NCBI RefSeq assembly: GCF_051195235.1
Contig: NZ_JBNFZM010000003.1
Span: forward strand, 62,001-126,000
Reading direction: 5' to 3'
Length of the DNA: 64,000 nt
Source: Tateyamaria sp947503385
GTDB taxonomy: Bacteria; Pseudomonadota; Alphaproteobacteria; Rhodobacterales; Rhodobacteraceae
Below the pieces are notes generated by a model. It was not told the DNA's origin, searched no databases, and saw only the letters and a program-made list of their open reading frames with translations. Below, piece by piece: positions 44,076-53,800 of this stretch. Position numbers and translations under genes: made by a program. Position 1 is the first letter of the stretch. Each line of letters starts with the position of its first letter.

Positions 44076-44576
44076 ATGGACCGTCGCAATACGTTGAAAC
44101 TCATTGGCGGTGGCGCCGCTCTTGTCGCACTGGGCGCGTGCGCGCAGCCTGCGGGTGACGACATCGTCGATATCGCTGCTGGCAACCCCAACTTCTCCAC
44201 GCTGGTCGCCGCCGTACAGGCCGCGGGCCTCGTGGACACGCTCAAGGGGCCCGGCCCGTTCACCGTCTTTGCACCGACCAACGACGCCTTTGCCGCACTG
44301 CCCGCGGGCACGGTCGACAGCCTGTTGCTGCCTGAAAACAAGGATCAACTGGTCAGCATCCTGACCTATCACGTGGTGCCGGGCCAGATCACCGCCGGGG
44401 ACGTACTGGGCACGCGCCAGCAGGTCACAACGGTTCAGGGCGGCACGCTGGACGTGAATGGCCAAGTGGGCAAGGTCGGCACGGGCGTGAAAGTGAACAA
44501 CGCCAACGTGATCCAGCCGGATATTTTTGCCTCGAACGGTGTAATCCACGCCATTGACGCGGTCCTGCTGCCCTAA
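44076..44576 (+). CDS. Fasciclin-domain lipoprotein
   Basis: A 166-aa secreted protein with one fasciclin (FAS1) domain. The signal region starts MDRRNTLKLIGGG, with twin arginines, and ends in a lipobox-like VALGAC (Cys22). H1 and H2 motifs are visible as TVFAPTNDAFAALP and NGVIHAIDAVLLP, with YHVVPGQ between them. FAS1 domains mediate adhesion or oligomer formation. It is preceded by AAGGATCAC and transcribed alone. Confidence 0.9.
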   Translation: MDRRNTLKLIGGGAALVALGACAQPAGDDIVDIAAGNPNFSTLVAAVQAAGLVDTLKGPGPFTVFAPTNDAFAALPAGTVDSLLLPENKDQLVSILTYHVVPGQITAGDVLGTRQQVTTVQGGTLDVNGQVGKVGTGVKVNNANVIQPDIFASNGVIHAIDAVLLP

Positions 44577-44646
44577 TCCATCACAACTGCGCGGTGCCGG
44601 AACACAGCCTTGATGTCCGGCCCGCCCTCTGCATCAGATGGCAGAT

Positions 44647-45249
44647 CTACCACATGGATTTGGCGGCGCGTGCAGGCCACGCGGCGTCATATTCCGCTCC
44701 GCCTTCCTCGCCCGAAGACACCTCGGACAAAATTTCGCCCGGTGTTGGCAAACCATCGGAATCGTCGCGGGACCACAGCCCCGCGCGCATCACGGCGCGG
44801 GCGCATTGGGTATAAACCTCGGAGATGCGGATCACGATGACGGTTGCAGGTTGGCGGCCCTTACGTTCGAACCGGGCGCGCAAATCGGCATCCGCTGTCA
44901 ACCGGGCAAGGCCGTTTATGCGCACCACCGTGTTTGATCCCGGCACCATGAACATCAGCGACACACGCCCGTCAGAGACGATATTGCGCAACGAATCCAA
45001 GCGGTTGTTGCCGCGCCAGTCCGGCATGGCCAAGGTGCGCGGATCAAGCTCGGTCACGACCGGGCGGTCGTCTCCGCGCGGGCTGCCATCGGTGCCGCCC
45101 GTGCCCACGGTCGTCAGCACCGCAAACCGGGCGGCCATGATCCATTTGCGGTAAAGCGGCGTCAGATGGTCCGCCACCTTGCGCAATGACGGTTGGCCGG
45201 GTGTGCCGTATAGCGCCTCAAGCGCCGCGATGTCTTCAATGTACTCCAT
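44647..45249 (-). CDS. Pyridoxamine 5'-phosphate oxidase-like FMN flavoprotein
   Basis: A 200-aa split-barrel flavoprotein with AARFAVLTTVGTGGTDGSPRG (about 39-59) and FMVPGSNTVVRINGLARLT, as in the MSMEG_1061-type PPOX family. It probably reduces an unidentified compound with FMN or F420. Its start overlaps the 3' end of the plsC-like gene by 14 bases, so it ends the ftsE-ftsX-plsC operon. Confidence 0.85.
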   Translation of the reverse strand: MEYIEDIAALEALYGTPGQPSLRKVADHLTPLYRKWIMAARFAVLTTVGTGGTDGSPRGDDRPVVTELDPRTLAMPDWRGNNRLDSLRNIVSDGRVSLMFMVPGSNTVVRINGLARLTADADLRARFERKGRQPATVIVIRISEVYTQCARAVMRAGLWSRDDSDGLPTPGEILSEVSSGEEGGAEYDAAWPARAAKSMW

Positions 45250-45967
45250 GCGGATCGTACCCCAATTCGCGCATCAGCGCGTCAGATCTTGTTTCGACAA
45301 CGTCCTCTAGATGCGCCAGAAACGCTTCACGTTCCATGCCCGGTTCGATAGCGGGCAAGAATTCCACCACAGCCAGACCCGGTGTCCGTCGCAGTCCCGT
45401 CCGCGGCCAAAGCACGCCCACATTGGTGGCCACCGGCACGCAAGGCTGGCCCAACTGCTCGTAGAGCACGGCGGTGCCAACCTTGTAAGGCGCTTTGACC
45501 CCCGGTGCGACGCGGGTCCCCTGACTGTAGATGATAAGCTGACCCGGATTGGCGCGCCCGGCCTCTACGTCCTCAACCATCTTGGCGATGGCGGCACCCC
45601 GCTTGCCACGATCCACCGGGACACATTCCAGCCGTTTGGCATACAGGCCGATGATCGGCGTCCACAGGATCGACCGTTTCATGATGAATTTGGCCGACGG
45701 CAGCGCGGTAAAGATCATCATGATATCAAGGAAGGATTGGTGTTTTGCGGCAATCAGCACCTCGCCCTGCGGCACCTCTCCGCGCACTTCGGCGCGGATG
45801 CCCACCCACCACCGCATCGTCCAGAACACATAGCGGCTGTAGCTTTTGCAGGCGGCGCGGGCGCCGTGGCGGCTGATGATGGCGTAAGGCGCAAAGACAA
45901 GGCCGATGACCAGCATCATGACGTAGATTTGTCCGACAAAGGTGGTCGAACGGATCAGTTGCAGCAT
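45236..45967 (-). CDS. 1-acyl-sn-glycerol-3-phosphate acyltransferase (PlsC family)
   Basis: Acylates lysophosphatidate to phosphatidate at the inner membrane. The 243-aa chain has an N-terminal transmembrane helix (about 11-31) and the catalytic HX4D motif HQSFLD (H76-D81). YSQGTRVAPG stands where most relatives have FPEGTR. The start at 45967 shares one base with the ftsX stop. Coupling to ftsEX is seen in other Rhodobacterales, as I recall. Confidence 0.88.
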   Translation of the reverse strand: MLQLIRSTTFVGQIYVMMLVIGLVFAPYAIISRHGARAACKSYSRYVFWTMRWWVGIRAEVRGEVPQGEVLIAAKHQSFLDIMMIFTALPSAKFIMKRSILWTPIIGLYAKRLECVPVDRGKRGAAIAKMVEDVEAGRANPGQLIIYSQGTRVAPGVKAPYKVGTAVLYEQLGQPCVPVATNVGVLWPRTGLRRTPGLAVVEFLPAIEPGMEREAFLAHLEDVVETRSDALMRELGYDPHGVH

Positions 45968-46872
45968 CAGGTCAACCCTCCGAGTGCGCGGCGCGCAGCG
46001 GTGTTGGTCGCCAGCAAGGCGACAAGACCGGCCACCAGCGGCACCATCAGCGGCACCAGCCAGCCCGCCCCACGAAACCCGATACCGGTCAAAAGGCCCG
46101 GCGCATCCGCGCTGCCTGTGGGCATCAGCCACACAGCAAGCAGCCCGACGATCACACCCACCGCCGACCCGGACAGGGCGCGCAGGGTAAACCGCCGGAC
46201 AAATGCGTTGGCGATATAGCTGTCAGTGGCCCCGACAAGGCGCAACACCGCAATAACCTGCGCATTTGCAGCCAGCGCCGCGTTCGCGGCGAGCGTCACC
46301 ATGGCAGCAACCGCAGCCACGATCAGCAGCGCCACCACCCAGCCCAAAACACGCAGCCGACTTGCCGCAGACACGAGCGGCGCGCGCCAGCGCCCGTGAT
46401 CATCAAGAACGGCACCCGGCACTTCGGCTGCCAGCCGCAGACTGAGGCCCGTGGGGTCAAATCCGCTTTCGGTCTTCGTCTCGATCAGGCGCGGCACGGG
46501 CAGCGTGTCAAGCGGCAGATCAGCCCCGAACCACGGGGCCAGAAGCGCCGCCTGTTCCGCATCCGTCAGCGCACGCGCCTCCGCCACACCCGGCGTGGTT
46601 TCAAGAACGGCCAAAGCCGCCGCGGTCTGTTCGGCGCGTTGGTCCGCCGGGGCGACAATACGCAGGGTCGCGGTGTGGGCAAGCTCTGCACCCCATCGTT
46701 CCGCCAGCCGTCCCGCCGCAAGCGACAGCGCCAGCGCAAAGACGGCCAAAAACGCCATTGCTCCGGCGGCAAACAGGGTCAGTTGTGCTGTGTACCCCGA
46801 TGGCGGCACCACCCTGTCGGCCTGCCGGTCACCCGCCAGCAACGCGCGCAACTGCGCAAGATCCAGCTTCAT
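45967..46872 (-). CDS. ftsX: Cell division ABC-type protein FtsX
   Basis: The membrane partner of FtsE, which transmits ATP hydrolysis to septal peptidoglycan hydrolases. The 301-aa chain has a helix at about 28-52, a periplasmic domain (about 55-165) and three C-terminal helices. VLRLVGATDSYIANAFVRRF (about 207-226) is the conserved FtsX coupling segment. The start overlaps the ftsE stop by four bases. Confidence 0.9.
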   Translation of the reverse strand: MKLDLAQLRALLAGDRQADRVVPPSGYTAQLTLFAAGAMAFLAVFALALSLAAGRLAERWGAELAHTATLRIVAPADQRAEQTAAALAVLETTPGVAEARALTDAEQAALLAPWFGADLPLDTLPVPRLIETKTESGFDPTGLSLRLAAEVPGAVLDDHGRWRAPLVSAASRLRVLGWVVALLIVAAVAAMVTLAANAALAANAQVIAVLRLVGATDSYIANAFVRRFTLRALSGSAVGVIVGLLAVWLMPTGSADAPGLLTGIGFRGAGWLVPLMVPLVAGLVALLATNTAARRALGGLT

Positions 46873-47546
46873 AGATCCGCCCCCGCAAGTTGCACACGCC
46901 GGTTGGCAATGCGCAGAACGCGCGCCTGCACCTGCGCTTTGGCGGCGCGGATCAGGCTGAGGTCATGTGTCGCGATCAGCACCGTTTTTCCCATGCGGTT
47001 CAGTTCCACAAGCAGGGTCAGTAGGCGCTGTGACATGTCCCAATCCACGTTGCCCGTAGGCTCGTCCGCCAGCACCACCTCCGGTGACATGATGACAGCC
47101 CGCGCCAGCGCCGCGCGCTGGCGTTCGCCCCCCGACAACTCGGGCGGCAGAGCCGCGGCACGATCTTGCAAACCCACCCAGCCCATCAATTCGTTCAGAT
47201 CACTGCCCCCCGCTTCGGCGTGGCGTCCCGACACGGTCAGCGGCAGCGCGATATTGTCGGCCACCGGCAGATGGTCGAGGAATTGTACGTCCTGATGCAC
47301 CACACCGATCCGGCGGCGGATCAGCGCAACGTCGTCGCGATTGAGTCCCCGCACATCGGCCTCGAACAGGCGCACATGCCCTGCCGTCGGCAACAATGCG
47401 CCGTAACACAGCTTGAGCAACGTCGTCTTGCCCGCCCCTGACGGCCCGGTCAAAAAATGGAACGACCCCGGCGCCAATTTGACGGAGATATCCGACAAAA
47501 GCTCACCCCCGCCGTAGCTGTAGGCTACATTTTCCAGCTCGATCAC
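46869..47546 (-). CDS. ftsE: Cell division ATP-binding protein FtsE
   Basis: A 225-aa ABC ATPase. It has IELENVAYSYGGGELL at the start, Walker A GPSGAGKT (34-41), signature LSGGERQR, Walker B VVLADEPTGNVD and switch ATHD. I chose GTG 47546, preceded by GAGGGGA at good spacing. The frame runs further upstream, but FtsE proteins begin at this IELENV position. Confidence 0.93.
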   Translation of the reverse strand: MIELENVAYSYGGGELLSDISVKLAPGSFHFLTGPSGAGKTTLLKLCYGALLPTAGHVRLFEADVRGLNRDDVALIRRRIGVVHQDVQFLDHLPVADNIALPLTVSGRHAEAGGSDLNELMGWVGLQDRAAALPPELSGGERQRAALARAVIMSPEVVLADEPTGNVDWDMSQRLLTLLVELNRMGKTVLIATHDLSLIRAAKAQVQARVLRIANRRVQLAGADL

Positions 47547-47689
47547 GCCTGTCCCCTCGTTCTTGCCCCTGTTGTGCCCCAGCATCAGGCGCGTTTCAAT
47601 CTGATTGCCTGCCGCGCGCTTGGGCAGTTCCCGCTTTTCTGCGCGCGCGTTGAGCCATATGGTTGCCAAAAAGAGGGTTGGGGCGAGCG

Positions 47690-48568
47690 ATGCGGTTAAT
47701 CTGTCCAAATTGCGATGCGCAATATGAGGTGGTCGACGACGTTATTCCGGCCGAAGGCCGTGATGTACAATGTTCCAATTGTGGCCAGACGTGGTTCCAG
47801 CATCATCCCGACCATGCGCCCGCCGAAGAGGCCCCTGCCGACCTGCCCCCCGACCTTGCCGATCCTGAGGACGATCCAGTCGAGGACGAGGAACGGACAG
47901 ACGCCGTGCCACCCCCACCCCCTGCGCCAGCGCCCGATTTGGACCCCGAGCCGGAACCGGCTCCCCCGCCGCCACCCGCACCCGAGCCGCAACAGCGCAT
48001 CATTGACCCCGACGTCGCAGGCATTCTGCGCGAAGAGGCCGAGCGCGAAGCGCAGGCGCGCGCCGGTGCCGGGATTGAGACGCAGCCCGATCTGGGCCTT
48101 GATTCCGCCGAAAGCGAGGGCGACCGGCGTGCCCGCCAAGCGCGTGAGCGTATGGCCCGGCTGCGCGGTGAAACACCGCCCGTGGATCCGGTCGAGGCCA
48201 CAGAAGCGGTGGCAACCGCCGCCGCCGTTGGATCGCGACGCGAGTTGCTGCCCGATATCGAAGAGATCAATTCAACACTGCGCTCCTCGGGCGAGCGCGA
48301 GCAGCGCATGGCCGAACCCAGCCCAGACACCGCCGAACAGACGCCGAAACGCGGCGGGTTCCGGCGCGGGTTTTTGCTGATGGTTTTTGTCGCTGCGTTT
48401 CTCGCCGCGCTTTACATCTTTGCGCCGCAGATCGCGCAGGCAGTGCCGCAGGCTGACCCGTATCTAAGCGCTTATGTGGCGCAAGTGGATGTTGCGCGGT
48501 CATGGCTAGACGGGCAGGTACAGCAACTCCTGTTGATGCTGGACGCCGCCGCGATCCAAAGCGAATGA
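47690..48568 (+). CDS. MJ0042-type zinc-ribbon protein with one membrane helix
   Basis: A 292-aa protein. It begins with a zinc ribbon of two CxxC pairs (C5, C8, C28, C31; MRLICPNCDAQYEV and VQCSNCGQTW). A long acidic, proline-rich stretch (about 44-105), a charged region and one transmembrane helix (about 224-245) follow. It is divergent from ftsE, with 143 bases between starts. The family is common beside ftsEX in Rhodobacterales; its role is unknown. Confidence 0.85.
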   Translation: MRLICPNCDAQYEVVDDVIPAEGRDVQCSNCGQTWFQHHPDHAPAEEAPADLPPDLADPEDDPVEDEERTDAVPPPPPAPAPDLDPEPEPAPPPPPAPEPQQRIIDPDVAGILREEAEREAQARAGAGIETQPDLGLDSAESEGDRRARQARERMARLRGETPPVDPVEATEAVATAAAVGSRRELLPDIEEINSTLRSSGEREQRMAEPSPDTAEQTPKRGGFRRGFLLMVFVAAFLAALYIFAPQIAQAVPQADPYLSAYVAQVDVARSWLDGQVQQLLLMLDAAAIQSE

Positions 48569-48582
48569 CGCTGTCCTAGTAC

Positions 48583-51201
48583 CTAGAACCGGTCAAGCAG
48601 CCGTTTGAGGTAGTCCAGTTCCTGATCCGGCCGCTCCCCTTCACCTGCGCGGCGACGGATTTCGTCCAGCAGATCACGCGCCCGGCGATAGACATCCTCG
48701 CCCTGAAGCAGGCTTTCCTCGGTTCCGGTGCTGCCATTTGACCCCGGCTCGCGGCCCAGAGGATCCTGCGCTTCGGCGCGGCGGTCGGCTTCGCTGGTGC
48801 CTTGCCCTTGCTCGCCATTTTGCGCTTGTTGCTGCATTTGCTCACCCAGCGCGCGCATCCCTTCGCGAAGGGCTTCCATCGCCTGGCTCTGATTGTCGAT
48901 GGCTTCAGCATAGTCCTGATTGCGCAGCGCCTCTTCGGCCCCGTCCATCGCGCGACCCGCCCGGTCCAGCGCATCGCGGGCGGCGTCGCCTTCGGGCGTG
49001 CCCGCACCGGGCAAGCTGCCCTGCTGGCGGCGCAGTTCGTCGCGCAGCGCCTGCTGGCGGTCGGCCAGCGCGCCGTCGCCGCCCCCCTCGCCTTCGGCCT
49101 GTTCCTGACCTTCGCTGCCGCCCTGCTGGCCGTCATCCTGTTCGCCCTGGCCTTGCTGGCCGCCCTGCTGGCTGTGTTCCTGTCCCTGACCCTGACCGCC
49201 GCTGCGGCCCTGATTGTTTTGGTTTTCACCGGCTTGGGCGTTCGGGTTGAACTGCTCTTGCAGATCGCGGAATGCCTCATCGCTGAGGCCTTGCTGTTCG
49301 CGCAGCGTCTCTGCAAGGCCTTCCATCGCCTGCTCACCCGGACTTTGCTGGCCCTCGCCGCCTTCGCCCTGGGTGACACGCATGTTTTCAAGCATTTCCT
49401 GAAGTTCACGCAGCGCTTGTTCAGCCTCGGCCATGCGGCCCTGCTCCATCAGTTCCTGAATGCGGTCCATCATGCGTTGCAGATCGTCTTGGTTCATCTG
49501 CATGGTTTCGGAGTTGCTGGGGCCGCGGTTTTCTTCGTTGGCCTCATCGTCCAGCTGCGCCTGTCGGGACAGTTGGCGCATATAATCGTCGGTGGCGCGG
49601 CGCAGTTCGCGCATCAATTCTTCGATCTCGGATTGGCTTGCGCCGTCGCGCATCGCCTGTTCCAGCCGTTCGCGGGCACGGCGCAGTCGTTCCAACGCGC
49701 TGGACAGGTCGCCTTCCTCGATGCCGAGGGCAAGATCCCAGAGGTCGCGGGCCACGTCCTCTTGCTGTTCGTCCGTCAGCCCGTAACGGGCAAGCGTTTC
49801 CAGTTTGGTGATGGCGCGGCGCAGGCGCAACTGGTCGACTTCCTTGCGAAAGACATCGTCGGGCATGAAGGCCACGGCGCGCAGCATCTGCGCCACCCGT
49901 GGCGCATTGTCCCGCGCCCACAGCAGGTCGCGGCGCTGTTCGATGATCGCGGCCGCCAGCGGATCGAAAAAGCGGCGGCCCGGCAAGACAAAGGTCTGTG
50001 GTTCGCTTTCGCCCTGCTGTTCGGCAGCATCCAGCACACTGAGCGTCATAGCCACAGGCAGGTTGGCCCACGGATGCTCGGAGAAGTCGTCGATCAGGCT
50101 TTCTTCGAACGCGGTGCGGTCGCCTGCAATGGGCATGGGCAGGGCCACGGTCAGTTCGGGACGCGGATCAGGCGCGATGGTCAGACCATGGCGGCGGTCT
50201 ACCGCCGACAGATCAAGCGCAAAGCGCGCCTCGCCCGCCTCGACGCCGTAATCATCAATGCCCTGAAACGGCAGCGTCATTTCGCCCAGTGCAGACGCAT
50301 CAGGGGCGCTCAAGATGCTGACCTGTGGCGCGGCATCCGGGATGACAGCCACGTCCCATGTGCGGCCACCGGGGCCGTTTATGGCGATCTCACCTGACTG
50401 GACGACCGTAAAATCCTGTTCCGGGGCGGAGGCCGGGGGCACCTCTCCGGTGCGGCCCGACACCGTTTCGGCAACAGTCAGCGCGCCCACCTCGCCATAG
50501 ATGCGCAAGGTGATCAGACTGCCCACGGGCACCGCCAGCGGGCCTTCGGCAATGTCATTAAGGTAGATGGTGGGACGGCCTGTGTAGCGGGGGCTTTCGG
50601 CCCAGCCTTCCCAAACCGGACCAGAGGCAAGGCCACCGCCCGCGCCAGGTGCCATTTCTGCCACAGAACCCACGCGCCAGATCGAGCCAAAGATCAATGC
50701 CACGCCAAAGACCAGCGCCGCCAGATAGCGCAGCGCATATGGGTCGCGGCGCGACACGCGCAGATCGCCGCCCACCGCCTTGGCCTGTGCCGCGCGCTCC
50801 AGCATTCGGGCCTTGTGCGCCTTCCAGACGGCGAGTGAGGCGGGATCGGTATCGCCGGTGGCTTGGGTGTCGATGAGCGCCCGCAGCGGGCGTCCCGGCA
50901 TGGTTTCATCCAGTCGCACCATCGCTTCGGCACGGCTGGGCAGGCGGAAGATCCGCAGGCCGTAGACCAAGGCGGCGGTCGCGCCGGCCACAGCCAAGAC
51001 GGCAAAGCCCCAGACCAGTTCAACACCCACAAGGTCCTGCAGGCCCAGCATCAGCACGCCCAGCACCGCCAGCACGACGGCGATCAAAGGCCATAGCGCG
51101 AGGGTCAGCCGTTCACTGAGCAGCCCGGCCCATGTCAGGTTCAGCGCAAGGCGCGCCCCTTTGAGACGGTCACGCAGATCGGTCTGGGTCTGATCGGCCA
51201 T
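48583..51201 (-). CDS. TIGR02302 (DUF4175) family large membrane-anchored protein
   Basis: An 872-aa protein with two or three N-terminal transmembrane helices (about 35-80 and 155-175) and a large extracytoplasmic part. After a beta-rich region it becomes helical with coiled-coil potential (about 420-620, many Glu/Arg/Gln). A Gly/Gln/Glu-rich low-complexity stretch follows (about 655-712). This fits the alphaproteobacterial TIGR02302 family of unknown function, often beside lysA and argH. It starts 34 bases after lysA and is probably co-transcribed with it. Confidence 0.88.
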   Translation of the reverse strand: MADQTQTDLRDRLKGARLALNLTWAGLLSERLTLALWPLIAVVLAVLGVLMLGLQDLVGVELVWGFAVLAVAGATAALVYGLRIFRLPSRAEAMVRLDETMPGRPLRALIDTQATGDTDPASLAVWKAHKARMLERAAQAKAVGGDLRVSRRDPYALRYLAALVFGVALIFGSIWRVGSVAEMAPGAGGGLASGPVWEGWAESPRYTGRPTIYLNDIAEGPLAVPVGSLITLRIYGEVGALTVAETVSGRTGEVPPASAPEQDFTVVQSGEIAINGPGGRTWDVAVIPDAAPQVSILSAPDASALGEMTLPFQGIDDYGVEAGEARFALDLSAVDRRHGLTIAPDPRPELTVALPMPIAGDRTAFEESLIDDFSEHPWANLPVAMTLSVLDAAEQQGESEPQTFVLPGRRFFDPLAAAIIEQRRDLLWARDNAPRVAQMLRAVAFMPDDVFRKEVDQLRLRRAITKLETLARYGLTDEQQEDVARDLWDLALGIEEGDLSSALERLRRARERLEQAMRDGASQSEIEELMRELRRATDDYMRQLSRQAQLDDEANEENRGPSNSETMQMNQDDLQRMMDRIQELMEQGRMAEAEQALRELQEMLENMRVTQGEGGEGQQSPGEQAMEGLAETLREQQGLSDEAFRDLQEQFNPNAQAGENQNNQGRSGGQGQGQEHSQQGGQQGQGEQDDGQQGGSEGQEQAEGEGGGDGALADRQQALRDELRRQQGSLPGAGTPEGDAARDALDRAGRAMDGAEEALRNQDYAEAIDNQSQAMEALREGMRALGEQMQQQAQNGEQGQGTSEADRRAEAQDPLGREPGSNGSTGTEESLLQGEDVYRRARDLLDEIRRRAGEGERPDQELDYLKRLLDRF

Positions 51202-51235
51202 ATGGGTCCTCGCAGGGCGCGGCGCACCATAGCGC

Positions 51236-52501
51236 CTACAGCCATTCGGGGATGGTATCTCGATTTATGATTTCGTCAAAGGTCGGGCGTGGGCGGATCA
51301 CTGCGTATTGATCACCTTTCACCAGAACTTCCGGAATTAGGGGCCGCGTGTTGTATTCGCTGCTCATTACCGCGCCATATGCCCCGGCAGACCGGAACGC
51401 GACAAGCTCGCCAGCAGCCACAGGCGGCATCATGCGCTGTTTGGCAAAGGTATCACCCGATTCGCAAACTGGTCCCACAATGTCGAAAGGGGCCTGTTCG
51501 GTGCCGGGTGCCGGTTCGGTAACGGGAATGATATCGTGATAGGCTTCGTACATGGCGGGACGGATCAGATCGTTCATCGCACCGTCAAGGATCAGAAAAT
51601 CCCGCCCCTCGCCCGATTTGACGTAGATGACACCGCTGACCATCAGCCCGGCGTTGCCTGCGATCAGGCGGCCCGGTTCAATCTCGATCTCGCAGCCCAG
51701 ATGCCCCACGGTGCGCTGGATCAGCGCGCCAAACTCCATCGGCAGCGGCGGGGCTTCGTTCGAGCGGGTGTAGGGAATGCCAAGGCCACCCCCCAGATCA
51801 AGGCGGCGAATGTCGTGCCCGTCGGCGCGCAACTGTTCAGTGAGTTCCGCCACCTTTAGATACGCCTGCTCAAACGGGCCCAGTTCGGTCAACTGGCTGC
51901 CGATATGGACGTCGATGCCGATAACGTCGAGATGCTCCATCGCGGCGGCCATCGCATATACTTCACGGGCGCGGGCGATGGGGATGCCAAATTTGTTCTC
52001 GGACTTGCCCGTTGCGATCTTGGCATGGGTTTTGGCATCCACATCCGGGTTGACACGGATGGTGATGGGCGCGGTCACGCCAACCTCGCCCGCGACACGG
52101 TTCAGCACAACCATTTCGGGTTCGGATTCGACGTTGAATTGGCGGATGCCGCCGGTCAGGGCCATGTGGATCTCTTCGGCGGTTTTGCCGACGCCGGAAA
52201 ACACGATGCGGTCTCCGGGCACCCCTGCGGCCTTGGCGCGGAGGTATTCACCGCCCGACACCACGTCCATGCCCGCCCCCGCCTGCGCCAGCGTCTTGAG
52301 GATCGCTTGGTTGGAGGCCGCTTTCATCGCGTAGCACACGAGGTGATCGGTCCAGTTCAGCGCCTCGTCGAACAGGGTGAAGTGGCGCAGCAGCGTCGCG
52401 GTCGAGTAAACATAGAACGGCGTGCCAACCGCTGCCGCGATCTCAGGCAGTGGGACATCTTCGGCGTGCAACACGCCGTTTTGGTACAGAAAATGATCCA
52501 T
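51236..52501 (-). CDS. lysA: Diaminopimelate decarboxylase
   Basis: Makes L-lysine from meso-diaminopimelate with pyridoxal phosphate. The 421-aa protein has the PLP lysine K60 in CYAMKAASNQ, VHIGSQL (about 196-202), the phosphate-binding GGGLGIPY, EPGRLIAGNAG and CESGDTF with the catalytic Cys near residue 345. It lies between an ATP-grasp gene and the TIGR02302 gene, in the same direction as argH. Confidence 0.96.
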   Translation of the reverse strand: MDHFLYQNGVLHAEDVPLPEIAAAVGTPFYVYSTATLLRHFTLFDEALNWTDHLVCYAMKAASNQAILKTLAQAGAGMDVVSGGEYLRAKAAGVPGDRIVFSGVGKTAEEIHMALTGGIRQFNVESEPEMVVLNRVAGEVGVTAPITIRVNPDVDAKTHAKIATGKSENKFGIPIARAREVYAMAAAMEHLDVIGIDVHIGSQLTELGPFEQAYLKVAELTEQLRADGHDIRRLDLGGGLGIPYTRSNEAPPLPMEFGALIQRTVGHLGCEIEIEPGRLIAGNAGLMVSGVIYVKSGEGRDFLILDGAMNDLIRPAMYEAYHDIIPVTEPAPGTEQAPFDIVGPVCESGDTFAKQRMMPPVAAGELVAFRSAGAYGAVMSSEYNTRPLIPEVLVKGDQYAVIRPRPTFDEIINRDTIPEWL

Positions 52502-52540
52502 GGCCCGCGCATACCCGCGCGAAGGCCCGGGATCAATTGG

Positions 52541-53707
52541 TCACTTGCTCTTGAGCCGTGCAAGCTGTTTGGCCTGACGGTCAGCCACACGGTCCCACAG
52601 GGGTGCAAGGTCGGGCGACAATAGCCCCCGCCCGGCACCGATCTGATAGAGATTGTGCGACGGATTATCGTTGCATTCCAGAACCTTGGGTCCATCAGCT
52701 GTCACGGCGATGTCAAAGCCACAGATGCCGAATTCAGGGAACACCGCGTGAGCGTCGCAAGCGATGCGCAGCGTGTCGTCCCAATGCGGTATCGTGCGGC
52801 TCACGATGGGCGCGCCGGATACGGGGTGCTGCGGCATGTCCTGTTGCGCCAGACCGGTGCCCATAACGCAGCGCGTCACAGCGCCCGTCTCAAGGTCCAG
52901 ATGCGCCAGCAAGCTGCCCGCCTGCCAGAAATTGTCGGACATGGCCCGCGGTGCGGGCAGTTTCCAGACCGCATAGGCCGGGGTTGGCCCGTCACCGTCA
53001 TTGATGGTCACCACGCGCACGCAGCCAATGGCCGGGCCAGCGATGTGCGCCATGTCGGGATGCGGATCAAGCGCGCTTTGCAGAATGAATCCGCCGGGAT
53101 AGCGGCGCATGATCTCTTCTGCGAATTCCATCACCGGTCGCGTGTCGCCATTGGCGATGTGCAACACACCGCCCGCGCACCCTGTCAGGCGCACAGACCC
53201 CTCGGACAGCGACCCGTGATGCGGTTTACCAAACAGCGGATAGCGTGCCCCGTCTTCGAGAAACGCCGCAAGGGTGGCCGCATCACGCAACACGCGCATC
53301 TGGCCTGCGCACCGGTGCGTGCTGACAAGGGCCTGGGTCCGGGCGGTTGCGATGCCCAGTTGTTCCAGCAATTGGGTATACAGCAGCTTATTGCCCACAA
53401 AGGCCCGTGTCGGCACCGCTGCGGGCGGGTTCATACGGGCGTTGATCGCATTGATACCCTTTTGCCCAACAAAAGCACGTTTGGCCGCGCGTGGCATGTC
53501 AGGATCAAACAGCCCAAGACTGTAATACTCGTTCGAGCCTAGCTTTTGGGCGCCGCCCCGCATCGACCAACTTTCGCGCAGCTGGCGCAACGGGCTGACC
53601 CCGTATTGTTTCGCCACCTGCACGATCACCGGTGTGTTTGCCGATGTGGCCGCCTCTGGCCCGTCCAACAATGCGCCTTTTGGCGCGTCCATGCTCGTAT
53701 CGGTCAT
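52541..53707 (-). CDS. Sugar-transfer-associated ATP-grasp family protein
   Basis: A 388-aa cytoplasmic protein with an ATP-grasp fold. LFGKPHHGSLSEGSVRL (about 154-170) contains the nucleotide-binding lysine, and FGICGFDIAVTADGPKVLECN (about 334-354) carries the metal-binding D/E-x-N motif. This arrangement fits the sugar-transfer-associated ATP-grasp family, often found in surface-polysaccharide loci. The ligation product is unknown. It ends 39 bases before lysA starts. Confidence 0.75.
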   Translation of the reverse strand: MTDTSMDAPKGALLDGPEAATSANTPVIVQVAKQYGVSPLRQLRESWSMRGGAQKLGSNEYYSLGLFDPDMPRAAKRAFVGQKGINAINARMNPPAAVPTRAFVGNKLLYTQLLEQLGIATARTQALVSTHRCAGQMRVLRDAATLAAFLEDGARYPLFGKPHHGSLSEGSVRLTGCAGGVLHIANGDTRPVMEFAEEIMRRYPGGFILQSALDPHPDMAHIAGPAIGCVRVVTINDGDGPTPAYAVWKLPAPRAMSDNFWQAGSLLAHLDLETGAVTRCVMGTGLAQQDMPQHPVSGAPIVSRTIPHWDDTLRIACDAHAVFPEFGICGFDIAVTADGPKVLECNDNPSHNLYQIGAGRGLLSPDLAPLWDRVADRQAKQLARLKSK

Positions 53708-53800
53708 TGCCTGTCGCCTTGCCTGTCTTCACGTTGGGATCAGCGTAAGTGGCGATTTTGGCAACAATGGGGCGTGATTGTTTCCGTTTTTCGGAAAAAT

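Noticed and set aside
48802..50397. 531-codon plus-strand frame inside the TIGR02302 gene
   Set aside because: Antisense to a recognised family protein; composition is Leu/Ala/Phe-rich as expected from complement codons.
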